Origin: Bacillota bacterium
GTDB lineage: Bacteria; Bacillota; Clostridia; Acetivibrionales; JAEZXR01
Reading direction: 5' to 3'
Assembly (NCBI GenBank): GCA_023419605.1
Contig: JAEZXR010000021.1
Span: 1 to 54,897, forward strand
DNA: 54,897 nt
Shown: piece by piece, positions 1 to 8,488 of the stretch
How the letters are laid out: every line of letters starts with the position of its first letter
How positions within the stretch are numbered: position 1 is the stretch's first letter
Translations under genes and position numbers: made by a program
Notes under the pieces: model-generated
Databases searched by the model: none
Told to the model about the DNA's origin: nothing
Seen by the model: only the letters and a program-made list of their open reading frames with translations

Positions 1-410
1 TGACCCCCCGTGGATATGGTTTTGTTTCTTGACAATTCAAAACTACCACATTTGGTCTACTTATGCCTTTGTTTTACCATCTTATTGGTAATACAATTAT
101 TTACTTTTCAATGCACAACACTAATATATAAAATGGAAAAGAGAGGGGCCGAAACACCCTCCCTTAACCGTATAATTATCGATAACTATACAACTCAATA
201 CAGAACATGCATTTAACTGTAGGTTATTAGTTTTGCCGGATAAAAGACAATTTATTCATAAAGTCGGATATCACCACCGGTGTAACCTGGACTGGACGTG
301 AATACGGAAGGAATTCAGGCATATAGAACGGGCGATGAGGCTATTTGGTGTATGTTACCACGAATAATTCTGATTCTGCAATCAAAAATAACAGTAGAGA
401 GGTGAGCAGA
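1..410. other. Left edge without a convincing gene
   Basis: No supported gene lies here. A 68-codon open frame (10-216) starts at GTG without a ribosome site and looks like translated AT-rich noncoding DNA. The upstream extension of the Spo0E-like frame (345-410) has no good start signal. I recognise no riboswitch or tRNA; the region probably holds the promoter of the gene starting at 411. Confidence 0.5.
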
Positions 411-587
411 ATGTCGGAATTAAAAGAGCTAGTTGAAAAAATTCAGCAACTGCGAGGATATATGCACGATCTTATGATTACCAAAGGGGATTTGATTGAC
501 CCGGAAATTATCACTGTCAGCAAAATGATTGATACTTTGTTAAACGAATATGAAAAAGTGGTAAAGGAAAAGAACAAGAAGGAATAG
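411..587 (+). CDS. Spo0E-like sporulation regulatory aspartyl-phosphate phosphatase
   Basis: This 58-residue protein fits the Spo0E family in size and pattern. Known members dephosphorylate Spo0A~P and delay sporulation. Visible features are an N-terminal helix (LKELVEKIQQLRGYMHDLM), the K-G-D-L-I-D-P turn and a second helix with S-K-M-I-D, which stands where the family signature reads SQELD; the key Asp is kept. The ATG at 411 is chosen over the longer frame from 345 because GAGGTGAGCAG sits just upstream and the protein then begins at the first family helix. It is monocistronic and followed by a perfect hairpin. Family is fairly certain; the exact phosphoprotein target is inferred. Confidence 0.85.
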   Translation: MSELKELVEKIQQLRGYMHDLMITKGDLIDPEIITVSKMIDTLLNEYEKVVKEKNKKE

Positions 588-614
588 GGAGCGAATGTCC
601 TATTCCTTCTTGTT
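573..614. terminator. Perfect 16-bp hairpin after the Spo0E-like gene
   Basis: AACAAGAAGGAATAGG (573-588) is the exact reverse complement of 599-614, with a 10-base loop. It overlaps the 3' end and stop codon of the preceding gene. There is no clean T-run, so it may be a weak or bidirectional terminator or an mRNA 3' stabiliser. Confidence 0.6.
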
Positions 615-879
615 ATGTGTGAATAATATCCGAGTCTTTTTGTTTTACTCCAATATAGACATTTTACTGTGCAAATGGTATTATCTACCTAGGTGTTTCG
701 GAGTGATAGTAACAATGATATTTATCAGAATTAATTGTATAACCAAAAAGGACAGACATACAATGACGGACCAAATAACTCCTCAAATCATTCAGCATCA
801 CCATCGTATTCTGGGAAACTGGTTTGCAAAGATTATATCAACGGAGGAAGTTGAATTCAAATAGGAGGGCTGTCAGGAA
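615..879. other. Intergenic stretch with a doubtful small frame
   Basis: An open frame covers 595-864, but its first half reads like translated AT-rich DNA and starts inside the preceding hairpin. A shorter version from ATG at 763 (33 codons) has only an AAGGAC-like upstream site. Its TAG stop abuts the AGGAGGGC ribosome site of the next gene. It could be a remnant or a leader peptide; I do not call it a gene. Confidence 0.35.
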
Positions 880-1338
880 ATGATCGCATTTCAAAGAGCA
901 ACGACGGAAGATGCTCAGCTTTTATTGGAAGTAAAGGTGCGTGCCTTTGCATGGGATGTTGAGACCTATGGCATGGGGCCTCCGGATTATGATTCCATAG
1001 AAGATATGATAGCTTCCATACAAAGAGCATTATACTATAAGATTTTACGGAACAACTGTATCATTGGGGGATTTAGTTTATATCGTCATGGAGAAGAGCA
1101 CTTTGAAATCGGCTCTATTTATATAGATCCATACTTGCATAACATAGGTTTGGGAACAAGGACCTTGGAGTTTATGGAAACAGAATTTCCATATGTAAAG
1201 AGGTGGACTTTATCTACGACCTATTTAAGTTTTAGGAATCATCACTTCTACGAGAAGATGGGGTATGTTAAAACGGGAGAGGAAGTGTTAGAGGAATTAG
1301 ACGGGTTCCGACTATTCCATTATGAGAAAACAATCTAA
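880..1338 (+). CDS. GNAT-family N-acetyltransferase
   Basis: A 152-residue GNAT protein, a family that transfers the acetyl group of acetyl-CoA to an amine. Acetyl-CoA motif A is visible as a beta strand (FEIGSIYIDP) followed by the pyrophosphate loop L-H-N-I-G-L-G-T-R (Q/RxxGxG type) and a helix. Motif B lies near N-H-H-F-Y-E-K-M-G-Y, typical of the fold. The start follows AGGAGGGC at 863-870. The gene stands alone among small stand-alone enzymes. The substrate cannot be read from the sequence. Confidence 0.85.
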   Translation: MIAFQRATTEDAQLLLEVKVRAFAWDVETYGMGPPDYDSIEDMIASIQRALYYKILRNNCIIGGFSLYRHGEEHFEIGSIYIDPYLHNIGLGTRTLEFMETEFPYVKRWTLSTTYLSFRNHHFYEKMGYVKTGEEVLEELDGFRLFHYEKTI

Positions 1339-1400
1339 ATCAGAGGAGCAGCATTCCCCATAGACGTTGTTTACATAAGAATTAAATTGAGGTGTTATTC

Positions 1401-1862
1401 ATGAAAGTTGCTACGAGCTGCTATATAGAAAAGGATAATAAGACCCTTATGCTTCACCGGACGAAAAAGGAAGATGATGTCCATAAAGATAGATGGATCG
1501 GGTTAGGCGGAAAAGTTGAGAATGGAGAGACTCCAGAAGAATGTGTAATAAGGGAAGTAAAAGAGGAAAGTGGATTGCTTCTTTTGAACCCGCAATTACG
1601 GGGCATATTGACTTTTCCGAAGTTTAAGGACGATGAGGATTGGTATGTTTTTTTATTTACAGCAACGGAGTTTACAGGTGAACTGCAGGAATGTAATGAG
1701 GGAATACTGGAGTGGATACCTACCGAAAGAATCTTTGAACTTAATATTTCTGAGGGAGATAAGCTATTCCTGAATTGGCTGAAAGAATATAAAATGTTTT
1801 CTGCCAAGTTTGTTTATGAAAATGGAAAGCTTATGGAGCATAAGTTAGTAGCCTATGAATAG
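1401..1862 (+). CDS. Nudix hydrolase, 8-oxo-dGTP diphosphatase-like (MutT/MTH1 type)
   Basis: A 153-residue Nudix protein; the family hydrolyses nucleoside diphosphates linked to another moiety. The complete Nudix box occupies residues 37-59: G37, the glutamate of GET, then REVKEESG, matching GX5EX7REUXEEXGU. The N-terminus (CYIEKDNKTLMLHR) and the downstream segment LTFPKFKDDEDWYVFLF resemble the MTH1-like 8-oxo-dGTP group, so a nucleotide-pool sanitising role is likely but unproven. ATG 1401 is preferred over the GTG at 1392 because GAGGTG (1389-1394) is correctly spaced only for 1401. It is not clearly co-transcribed with neighbours. Confidence 0.88.
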   Translation: MKVATSCYIEKDNKTLMLHRTKKEDDVHKDRWIGLGGKVENGETPEECVIREVKEESGLLLLNPQLRGILTFPKFKDDEDWYVFLFTATEFTGELQECNEGILEWIPTERIFELNISEGDKLFLNWLKEYKMFSAKFVYENGKLMEHKLVAYE

Positions 1863-2070
1863 ACTGCTCTCCATTTGCAGCACATTTTTCTTACTGCAAT
1901 GTATAAATAAATACGGACAAAATTATGCGAAATACCTTGTAAGAGGAATCACCTAAAATAGTTATAGTTATTCATTATCTTTATATTGCCTCCCTAAAAA
2001 AGGTATACTATTTGTAAAAAGTTAATTTATTATTGTTATGAAAAAGTGCATTTTTGGTGGAGGGGGAGCT

Positions 2071-2637
2071 ATGACGATACAAGAATATAGAAATATTGCG
2101 CGGAAGGAACAGGGTATATTTATTATTTCCGGAATTATGGCATCCGGAAAGTCAACCGTCGCCCAACTTTTAGCGGAGCAGTTTGACAGAGGGGTGCATA
2201 TACGGGGGGACGTGTTTCGAAAAATGATTGTATCCGGTCGGGAGGAAATGCTGCCTGACGCCTCTGCCGAAGCTCTTGCACAACTGTCTCTTCGTCATAG
2301 AATTGCGGCGGCAGCAGCGGATGCATATTTTGAAGCCGGTTTTACCGTTGTTATTCAAGATATCATTATAGGTCCGCAGCTTAAAGAGTTCATCAAGCTG
2401 ATTCAGAGCAAGCCTTTGTTTGTGGTCGTACTGGCACCATGTGTTGAAACCGTGGCTAAAAGGGAAGCTTCCCGGCACAAGAAAGGGTATGGCGAATGGA
2501 CAATTCCGCAGCTCAACAACATTTTACAAAATGAAACACCGAGAATCGGGATGTGGTTGGATTCTTCAGGGCAGACCGCGGAGGAAACCATGAATGAAAT
2601 CTTAACAAAGGCCTGGGTTGAGGCTCGGATATACTGA
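2071..2637 (+). CDS. P-loop kinase-like ATP-binding protein (AAA_33 / chloramphenicol phosphotransferase-like)
   Basis: A 188-residue protein with an N-terminal Walker A (GIMASGKST, residues 21-29) in the small-molecule kinase style. It is followed by an H-I-R-G-D-V-F-R segment resembling the acceptor-binding region of shikimate-kinase-like and chloramphenicol phosphotransferase-like enzymes, and by a strand VVIQDIIIGP. The lid-like stretch REASRHKKGYGEW supplies basic residues. ATG 2071 is chosen because GGAGGGGGAG (2059-2068) precedes it; the upstream ATG at 2038 has no ribosome site. It stands alone; substrate unknown. Zeta-toxin-like similarity is possible, but no antitoxin partner is adjacent. 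Confidence 0.7.
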   Translation: MTIQEYRNIARKEQGIFIISGIMASGKSTVAQLLAEQFDRGVHIRGDVFRKMIVSGREEMLPDASAEALAQLSLRHRIAAAAADAYFEAGFTVVIQDIIIGPQLKEFIKLIQSKPLFVVVLAPCVETVAKREASRHKKGYGEWTIPQLNNILQNETPRIGMWLDSSGQTAEETMNEILTKAWVEARIY

Positions 2638-2690
2638 TTTTAAAATGGGTATGTACTTTTCTACATATAATGTGAAAACAGGTGTTAAAA

Positions 2691-3155
2691 ATGAGTGTTA
2701 TTTTAAAAACCGTAACCAGGGAAAACTGGCTTGAAGCGTTGGCGTTGAGTGTAAATGACGATCAAGCCCAATTTACACCTTCTGTAGCTGTTTCATTAGC
2801 TAAAGTGTATATAAAACCGGATGGTGACAATGTGAATTATATACCCTTTGCCATTTATCACAACGATAAAATGGTTGGATTTATCATGCATGCTTATGAA
2901 GAAGATACGGAAGATCAGTATTGGATTAATGGTTTTCTTATTGATAAAGGACATCAGGGAAAAGGATATGGAAATGCTGCGCTTGAGAAAATGATAAAAT
3001 ATATTAGAGGCACACAGGGAAAATGTAATAAAATTAAACTGTCGGTCCATCGTGAGAATAAAAATGCCTATGAGTTGTACAAAAAATATGGGTTTACAGA
3101 GACTGGAGATTCCATTGGAGAAGACATAATCCTGTACCTTTCCGTTTATCAATAA
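2691..3155 (+). CDS. GNAT-family N-acetyltransferase, spermine/spermidine (BltD/PaiA-like)
   Basis: A 154-residue GNAT enzyme. The acetyl-CoA loop reads Q-G-K-G-Y-G-N-A within YWINGFLIDKGHQGKGYG, and the C-terminal motif E-N-K-N-A-Y-E-L-Y-K-K-Y-G-F is a strong family hallmark. The N-terminal segment, with an early tryptophan and a long helix before the strand, resembles BltD-type polyamine acetyltransferases, but the substrate is inferred. ATG 2691 is used because AGGTG at 2680-2684 is well spaced to it. Monocistronic. Confidence 0.8.
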   Translation: MSVILKTVTRENWLEALALSVNDDQAQFTPSVAVSLAKVYIKPDGDNVNYIPFAIYHNDKMVGFIMHAYEEDTEDQYWINGFLIDKGHQGKGYGNAALEKMIKYIRGTQGKCNKIKLSVHRENKNAYELYKKYGFTETGDSIGEDIILYLSVYQ

Positions 3156-3336
3156 ATCCCTTCCTATATTAGCTCCTTTCATAAATTGGCGCTTGTAGCC
3201 CCTCATAATATGTAAAAGAAGCTCTACGAAGATTATGCAGTCTTTTATTTACGTTTCCAAAATACACCAATTATATAAAATTTAATATTGTGTATGCTAA
3301 GCATCGAGAAGGTAAATCCTTAAAAGAGGTAGCAGA

Positions 3337-4407
3337 ATGAAAGTTGCAATCCTTGGCGCAGGTCTGTCCGGACTTGCATGTGCGATAGAATGTGAAAGAC
3401 TGGGAGTCCAGGCAGAAATTTTTGAAAGAGGTACAAGTGTTGGTTGGATATATCCTTCTGTAAATTTCTGGCCGAATATTTTTTATAACCATATCGGTGA
3501 CGTTAGAAACCATATAAAAAAGGAATATAGAATAGATTTTACTTCTTTGAATGATACGGATACCCTTGTGATGAAGTCAGCACGAAAACAAACGGTTGTA
3601 AAAGGAACACTGGGGCTTTCAATTATCAGGGGAAAGGCGGATAAGTCCTTAGAGAACCAACTGTTACTTCAAATAAACAAGACGCCGATTCATTATAACT
3701 ATTTAGGACATTATGACGAATTAGCGAAGCAATATGATTATGTGGTCGTTGCTACGGGTAGAGAGATAGAAGCGCGCGATATGGGAGTGTGGCAGGATGA
3801 GGATGCAGTTACCACCATTGGAGGTACAGCCCTGGGTTCCTTTGACATCAATTCTTCTACCATCTACTTTAATACTGAATATGCAGGAACAGGATATGGC
3901 AGGGTAACGCCTATGAATCAACAATGTGCCACAATAGGATTGTATATCTTTGGCAGGCCCGAAATACAGGCACTGGAGTTGTTTCAAAAATTTATTCAAA
4001 TGGAGGAACTGGATAAATTGGAATATTTATTTAGATATATTCCTCCGGTATTTATTACAGGGAAGGTAACGGAGTTTCAAAAAGATAACGTTATATTGAC
4101 GGGAGCAGCTGCCGGACTGGTGGATCGAGTGCTGGGAGTTGGAGCAGTGGAGGCCATGGTAAGTGGTACTCTGGCAGCCAGGGCAATCGCCTGGAAGGAA
4201 GATTATACTTCCATGGTAAAACCCCTGCAGACGCATATAGAAAGCATATCGGCCTTCAGAAAAAGTTTGAATAAGTTTGATAATGATGATTTCGACAAGG
4301 TCATATCTGTTCTGGGTATGCCCGGAATAAAACAAGCCGTATATAATACCAGTGTAAACTTTGTAGGGATGGCGGGGAGTATATTGAAGACGTTGAATAA
4401 ATCCTAA
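3337..4407 (+). CDS. FAD-dependent oxidoreductase, geranylgeranyl-reductase-like fold
   Basis: A 356-residue flavoprotein with an N-terminal dinucleotide-binding motif (GAGLSGLACA) and an acidic residue ending the second strand (EIFERG). Near residue 260 it has the second FAD motif of the p-hydroxybenzoate hydroxylase/geranylgeranyl reductase group, written here ILTGAAAGLVDRVLGVG; the usual GDAAG Asp is replaced by Ala. The family reduces isoprenoid double bonds or hydroxylates substrates; the actual reaction is unknown. The ribosome site is AAAGAGGTAGCAG. It has no operon partner. Confidence 0.7.
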   Translation: MKVAILGAGLSGLACAIECERLGVQAEIFERGTSVGWIYPSVNFWPNIFYNHIGDVRNHIKKEYRIDFTSLNDTDTLVMKSARKQTVVKGTLGLSIIRGKADKSLENQLLLQINKTPIHYNYLGHYDELAKQYDYVVVATGREIEARDMGVWQDEDAVTTIGGTALGSFDINSSTIYFNTEYAGTGYGRVTPMNQQCATIGLYIFGRPEIQALELFQKFIQMEELDKLEYLFRYIPPVFITGKVTEFQKDNVILTGAAAGLVDRVLGVGAVEAMVSGTLAARAIAWKEDYTSMVKPLQTHIESISAFRKSLNKFDNDDFDKVISVLGMPGIKQAVYNTSVNFVGMAGSILKTLNKS

Positions 4408-4482
4408 GCTTTTACAGCACGGGTGGAAGTCCATTTGCCCTGCATATCCTGCATGTGTTGCAAGCGTATACTATAGAATGGC

Positions 4483-4686
4483 TTACTCGGGTTCTTGTAT
4501 ATTTGTTTCAGCTTCAGCATTCTGCTTGACCCCGCAATAGGAGCAATATGCATGCTTCTCGCTTATTGGCTTACCACAGCTTGAACAGTTTATTGAATTA
4601 CCGGAGAAAAGGGCAGCAGCTGATACTGGGTGATTGCTCTTTTTATTAAGCTTTCTAAAAAATATATTATATAGAACTGTAAACAT
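4483..4686 (-). CDS. Small zinc-ribbon protein
   Basis: A 67-residue protein with a C-terminal zinc ribbon made of two CxxC knuckles, C-S-S-C-G and C-S-Y-C-G, spaced about a dozen residues apart as in zinc_ribbon_2-type domains. The N-terminal 20 residues are hydrophobic and then basic (MFTVLYNIFFRKLNKK), possibly a membrane-associated segment. GGGAGGATCAGC directly before the ATG supports expression. It is convergent with the FAD oxidoreductase. Function unknown. Confidence 0.65.
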   Translation of the reverse strand: MFTVLYNIFFRKLNKKSNHPVSAAALFSGNSINCSSCGKPISEKHAYCSYCGVKQNAEAETNIQEPE

Positions 4687-5044
4687 GCTGATCCTCCCGC
4701 CATTTCAATAGTTACTACTACTATTGTACGCTAAAATTTATGTTTTGTCTTCAACTACATTCATTCAATAGATCAAACCGGGATTTTTACATTCGGAATT
4801 CTTCTGTGGACAATATATTGTTTGAAATATTCAATATATTAAATTTCATTTCTGTGTATTATCCGTATATTGGTAAAAATATTTTATCACCAGTCAAATG
4901 TACGTGTTTTAAGGTTTTTATAAAATTTATATTGTTATTTCAATAAACATAATGTATAATCTGTATCAAGGATATGAAGGAAATTTTGTGTAAGCATGCA
5001 AAATTGGTCCTGAAGAATAAAAAACTCTATGAGGGGGAATAGAA
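4687..5044. other. AT-rich intergenic region upstream of livK
   Basis: This region separates the divergent zinc-ribbon gene from livK. It is very AT-rich; an open frame at 4740-4946 lacks a ribosome site and codon character. It carries the livK promoter (4932-4960) and an untranslated leader of about 75 bases. Confidence 0.6.
4932..4960 (+). promoter_or_regulatory. Sigma-A-type promoter of livKHMGF
   Basis: TTGTTA (4932-4937), a 17-base spacer and a perfect TATAAT (4955-4960) lie about 85 bases before the livK start codon. Confidence 0.7.
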
Positions 5045-6217
5045 ATGAAGCGAAAAATTTCAATCGGGGCGGTTGCAATTTTAGTCGCATCAATGGCGAT
5101 TTCCGGGTGTGGTCAGAAGGCTGCCGGTACTACAGCAGGCGGTAGCAGTGATGTAATCAAAATCGGAGTGTTTGAACCGATGACAGGAGCGAATGCTGCC
5201 GGGGGAGCTCTGGAAGTAGAAGGTGTCAAACTGGCAAACAAACTCTATCCGGAAGTATTGGGAAAGAAAGTTGAGCTTGTTATTGCCGACAATAAATCGG
5301 ATAAGGTAGAAGCAGCCAATGCAGCTTCGAGACTGGTAGAAAAGGAAAAAGTAACGGCGATTATCGGAAGTTGGGGAAGCTCCCTATCCATGGCTGCCGG
5401 TGATATCGTTAAGAAGGGGAAGGTTCCGACGGTTGGAGCATCCTGTACAAATCCTCTGGTAACACAGGGTAACGAATATTATTTCAGAGTGTGCTTTATA
5501 GATCCCTTCCAGGGAACTGTTATGGCAAACTATGCTTTTGATAAATTAAAAGCTAAGAAAACCGCAATCATTCAGGAAGTTTCCAATGACTATGCGGTAG
5601 GGCTTGCGAAAGTTTACAGCGACGAATTCAAAAAATTAACCGGTGATACAAAGGCGATCGTGGCCACAGCGAACTATAATACCGGTGACCAGGACTTTAC
5701 AGCGCAGTTGACAAATATAAAGTCTACCAACCCGGATGTAATCTTCGCACCGGGTAACTTTACGGAATCGGCATTAATCATCAAACAGGCAAAGCAATTG
5801 GGAATCAAGGCGCCCGTTATCGGTGGAGATACTTGGGAAACGCAGGAATTCCTCGATATCGGTAAGAAGGATGTGGAAGGAGCGGTTTTCTCTACTTTCT
5901 TCGCTTCGGAAAAGCCAATCACGAAGGAATCGGAAAAATTCCTTGAAGAGTATAGAAAAGCAAACCCGGGCAAAGAGCCGGCAGCGGTGACCGCTCTCGG
6001 GTACGATGCATATATTCTGATTCTGGATGCTATTAAGAGAGCAAATACTACGGATACAGTCAAAATCAGAGATGAAATTGCAAAGACAAAAGACTTCCCG
6101 GGAGCCGCAGGAACCATAACCCTTGATAATGACAGAAATGCGGTCAAGAGTGCAGTTATCAAGCAGGTTAAAGACGGCAAGTTTACATTTATGGATGTTG
6201 TTGAACCCAAGAAATAA
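5045..6217 (+). CDS. livK: Branched-chain amino acid ABC transporter, substrate-binding lipoprotein
   Basis: This 390-residue extracytoplasmic binding protein delivers a ligand, classically Leu/Ile/Val, to the LivHMGF importer. A lipoprotein signal peptide ends at S-G-C-G with the lipidated Cys at residue 22. The mature part starts with VIKIGVFEPMTGANAAGG, the type I periplasmic-binding fold of the Leu/Ile/Val and amide/urea families. The A-S-C-T-N-P and V-S-N-D-Y-A-V-G segments line the usual ligand site. GAGGGGGAATAG precedes the ATG. It is the first gene of livKHMGF; a large foldback separates it from livH. The ligand could also be another amino acid or an amide. Confidence 0.92.
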   Translation: MKRKISIGAVAILVASMAISGCGQKAAGTTAGGSSDVIKIGVFEPMTGANAAGGALEVEGVKLANKLYPEVLGKKVELVIADNKSDKVEAANAASRLVEKEKVTAIIGSWGSSLSMAAGDIVKKGKVPTVGASCTNPLVTQGNEYYFRVCFIDPFQGTVMANYAFDKLKAKKTAIIQEVSNDYAVGLAKVYSDEFKKLTGDTKAIVATANYNTGDQDFTAQLTNIKSTNPDVIFAPGNFTESALIIKQAKQLGIKAPVIGGDTWETQEFLDIGKKDVEGAVFSTFFASEKPITKESEKFLEEYRKANPGKEPAAVTALGYDAYILILDAIKRANTTDTVKIRDEIAKTKDFPGAAGTITLDNDRNAVKSAVIKQVKDGKFTFMDVVEPKK

Positions 6218-6235
6218 CATGCCTTGACAGCAGCG

Positions 6236-6368
6236 TACGCTTCCTTCAACCAGTGCAAGGGACATACCGGAAAAGGTAGGGGATACACCTCGGCGGGAAG
6301 ATGATTTCCCCGACCGGAGGCACTTTCCCCATAATGAAGAAATGTCCCTCCTGGGTGTTGGGAGCGTA
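6236..6368 (+). ncRNA. Large imperfect foldback between livK and livH
   Basis: The 5' arm TACGCTTCC...AAGGGACAT (from 6236) pairs with the 3' arm ATGTCCCTCC...GGGAGCGTA (ending 6368). An inner pair of arms (GGCGGGAAG / TTTCCCCGACC region) closes on a short ATGA loop. The whole forms one long rod of roughly 130 bases with internal loops and no coding frame. Lying after the first gene of an ABC operon, it could stabilise livK mRNA or attenuate the downstream genes. It may equally be a genomic interspersed repeat. Confidence 0.5.
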
Positions 6369-6493
6369 TTTTCAATTCTATATAATATGAATGGCAACTG
6401 CTGATTCCTGGATCAGTTAAGTTGCATCGAAAATAAAGTATTCGTATGAAAAGATTTACAATCTATTAGAAAATATTGGTGGTGACAATTACA

Positions 6494-7432
6494 ATGGATG
6501 CCTTTTTTCATTTTCTGAAAAGTATTTTCGAGGGTGGGATGACGCTGGATACATTTTTGCAGCATCTAACAAACGGAATATCCCTGGGGAGTTTATACGC
6601 TCTCATCGCCATTGGATATACAATGGTCTACGGAATTTTAAGGCTGATCAATTTTGCCCATGGTGATATCTTCATGATGGCAACCTATTTTGCCTTTTTT
6701 GGAATTGTAACGTTTGGAATGCCGTGGTATATAGCTTTTATCCTCGTCATTCTTTTAACCGGGCTGCTTGGAATGGGGGTGGAGGCTGCTGCTTACAGGC
6801 CTCTTCGCGATGCACCCAAAATCTCCATATTAATATCGGCCATCGGTGCTTCCTTTCTGCTGGAAAACCTGGCCACCGTTATCTTCGGCGGAAAGCCCAA
6901 AGCGTTTCCTACGCCTGGATTTTTTACCGATATGGTGCAAGTCGGTAATATCTCCATTCAAAAGCTGACCTTTATTATTCCGGTCGTTACGGTTGTTTTT
7001 CTTTTCGGGCTTCTATACCTGATTAACCACACCAAGAACGGAATGGCCATGCGGGCAGTTTCAAAGGATCACGAAACAGCGAGGATCATGGGGATCAATG
7101 TGAATCAAACCATATCCATGACCTTTGGAATTGGCTCCATGCTGGCGGCTGTCGGAGGGATCATGTGGGGACTGAAATTCCCGCAAATCGCGCCGCTGAT
7201 GGGTGTAATTCCGGGCTTGAAATGCTTCATTGCGGCTGTTATCGGCGGTATCGGCAATGTCAAGGGAGCTGTGATCGGAGGGTTTATTCTGGGTATCGGG
7301 GAAATCATGCTGGTTGCTTTTCTACCCCAATTGACCGGGTACCGGGATGCCTTTGCCTTTGTCCTGTTGATCGTCATTCTTTTATTCCGGCCGACAGGCA
7401 TTATGGGTGAAAAAATATCGGAGAAGGTGTAG
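6494..7432 (+). CDS. livH: Branched-chain amino acid ABC transporter permease
   Basis: A 312-residue integral membrane protein with about eight hydrophobic helices. The family core is clear: NGISLGSLYALIAIGYTMVY, then L-I-N-F-A-H-G-D, and near the C-terminus the cytoplasmic loop that contacts the ATPases (RAVSKDHETARIMGIN, the EAA-like region). It forms the membrane channel with LivM. ATG 6494 has GGTGGTGA upstream. A second ATG at 6539 (MTLDTFLQHL) matches the usual family N-terminus, so the first 15 residues are uncertain. livM starts 3 bases after its stop. Confidence 0.9.
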   Translation: MDAFFHFLKSIFEGGMTLDTFLQHLTNGISLGSLYALIAIGYTMVYGILRLINFAHGDIFMMATYFAFFGIVTFGMPWYIAFILVILLTGLLGMGVEAAAYRPLRDAPKISILISAIGASFLLENLATVIFGGKPKAFPTPGFFTDMVQVGNISIQKLTFIIPVVTVVFLFGLLYLINHTKNGMAMRAVSKDHETARIMGINVNQTISMTFGIGSMLAAVGGIMWGLKFPQIAPLMGVIPGLKCFIAAVIGGIGNVKGAVIGGFILGIGEIMLVAFLPQLTGYRDAFAFVLLIVILLFRPTGIMGEKISEKV

Positions 7433-7435
7433 CCT

Positions 7436-8488
7436 ATGAAAAAAAGAAATATCATTCTGACTTTATTATCCATCGGGATATTGGTTTTGTTCCTATTATA
7501 CGCAAAACATTTTTTTGACAGTTATATGTTGCGATTTATGAATCTTTGTGCTATTTATACGATCCTTGGGCTCAGCATGAACCTGGTAAATGGATTTACA
7601 GGGCTATTCTCCCTGGGCCAGGCAGGATTTATGGCCGTGGGTGCCTACACTTCGGCTCTGCTTACCATGTCGGTGTCCACTAAACAGCAAATATTCTATT
7701 TGACCCCGCTGGTAAAACCGCTGGATACCATTGTCCTGCCCTTTGCCGTGGCACTGCTGGTAGCGGGAATTGTAGCTGCTGTCATGGCGTTTCTTATCGG
7801 AGCGCCTGCCCTGCGATTGAAGGGGGATTATCTGGCCATTGCTACACTGGGCTTCGGAGAGATTATCCGTATCGTTATTCTTAATGCGCAGGGAATTACC
7901 AATGGAGCGCTGGGATTAAAAGGAATTCCTACCAAAGTAAATCTGTGGTGGAGTTTCGGTATCGCCGCTGCTGTGATTCTCTTTATGGTTTCCCTGATCA
8001 AGAGCAGTTACGGAAGGGCATTTAAAGCCATCCGGGAAGATGAAATTGCAGCGGAAAGCATGGGTGTTAACCTTTTCAGGCATAAGGTTTTATCCTTTGC
8101 TATCGGTGCTTTCTTCGCCGGTGTGGGAGGCGGTATGCTGAGTAACCTGCAAGGGGCAACTGATCCGCAGTTTTTTAATTTTACCCTTACCTTTAACATC
8201 ATGCTGATCATTGTCCTGGGTGGAATGGGAAGCATCACGGGCACGGTTATCGCAGCATTTATTGTTACTATCGGAAATGAACTGCTTACAGTTCTTGATA
8301 AGCCCATTAATCTTGTATTTGTAACAACTCCGGCGATCCCTGGAATGAGGGCCGTTGTATTTTCAGCCCTGCTTATGGCGGTGGTGCTTTTCTACAGAAA
8401 AGGCCTAATGGGTTCCAATGAGTTTAATTGGGATAAACTGATCCAATGGTTCAGCAGGAAACCTCTGGCTAAAGGAGGAACGAAATAA
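7436..8488 (+). CDS. livM: Branched-chain amino acid ABC transporter permease
   Basis: A 350-residue membrane protein, partner of LivH. Diagnostic stretches are LSMNLVNGFTGLFSLGQAGF near residue 50, L-R-L-K-G-D-Y-L-A-I-A-T-L-G-F-G-E near 130, and the ATPase-contact loop RAFKAIREDEIAAESMGVN near 200. About ten hydrophobic segments alternate with short loops. It begins 3 bases after livH and its stop codon overlaps the livG start (TAATG), indicating translational coupling. Confidence 0.92.
   Translation: MKKRNIILTLLSIGILVLFLLYAKHFFDSYMLRFMNLCAIYTILGLSMNLVNGFTGLFSLGQAGFMAVGAYTSALLTMSVSTKQQIFYLTPLVKPLDTIVLPFAVALLVAGIVAAVMAFLIGAPALRLKGDYLAIATLGFGEIIRIVILNAQGITNGALGLKGIPTKVNLWWSFGIAAAVILFMVSLIKSSYGRAFKAIREDEIAAESMGVNLFRHKVLSFAIGAFFAGVGGGMLSNLQGATDPQFFNFTLTFNIMLIIVLGGMGSITGTVIAAFIVTIGNELLTVLDKPINLVFVTTPAIPGMRAVVFSALLMAVVLFYRKGLMGSNEFNWDKLIQWFSRKPLAKGGTK

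Noticed and set aside
10..216. 68-codon open frame at the left edge
   Set aside because: GTG start without ribosome site, hydrophobic low-complexity translation, no family pattern.
595..864. 89-codon open frame between the Spo0E-like gene and a GNAT gene
   Set aside because: It starts within a terminator-like hairpin and reads as translated AT-rich DNA; only the last 33 codons could be real, and the evidence is too thin.
2071..2637. Toxin of a zeta/epsilon toxin-antitoxin pair
   Set aside because: No small antitoxin gene is adjacent and the toxin-specific residues are not clear; only the general kinase-like fold is supported.
4740..4946. 68-codon frame upstream of livK
   Set aside because: No ribosome site and very AT-rich; the region carries the livK promoter.
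5674..6397. Two long minus-strand frames opposite livK
   Set aside because: Shadows of the livK coding sequence with no ribosome sites or family features.
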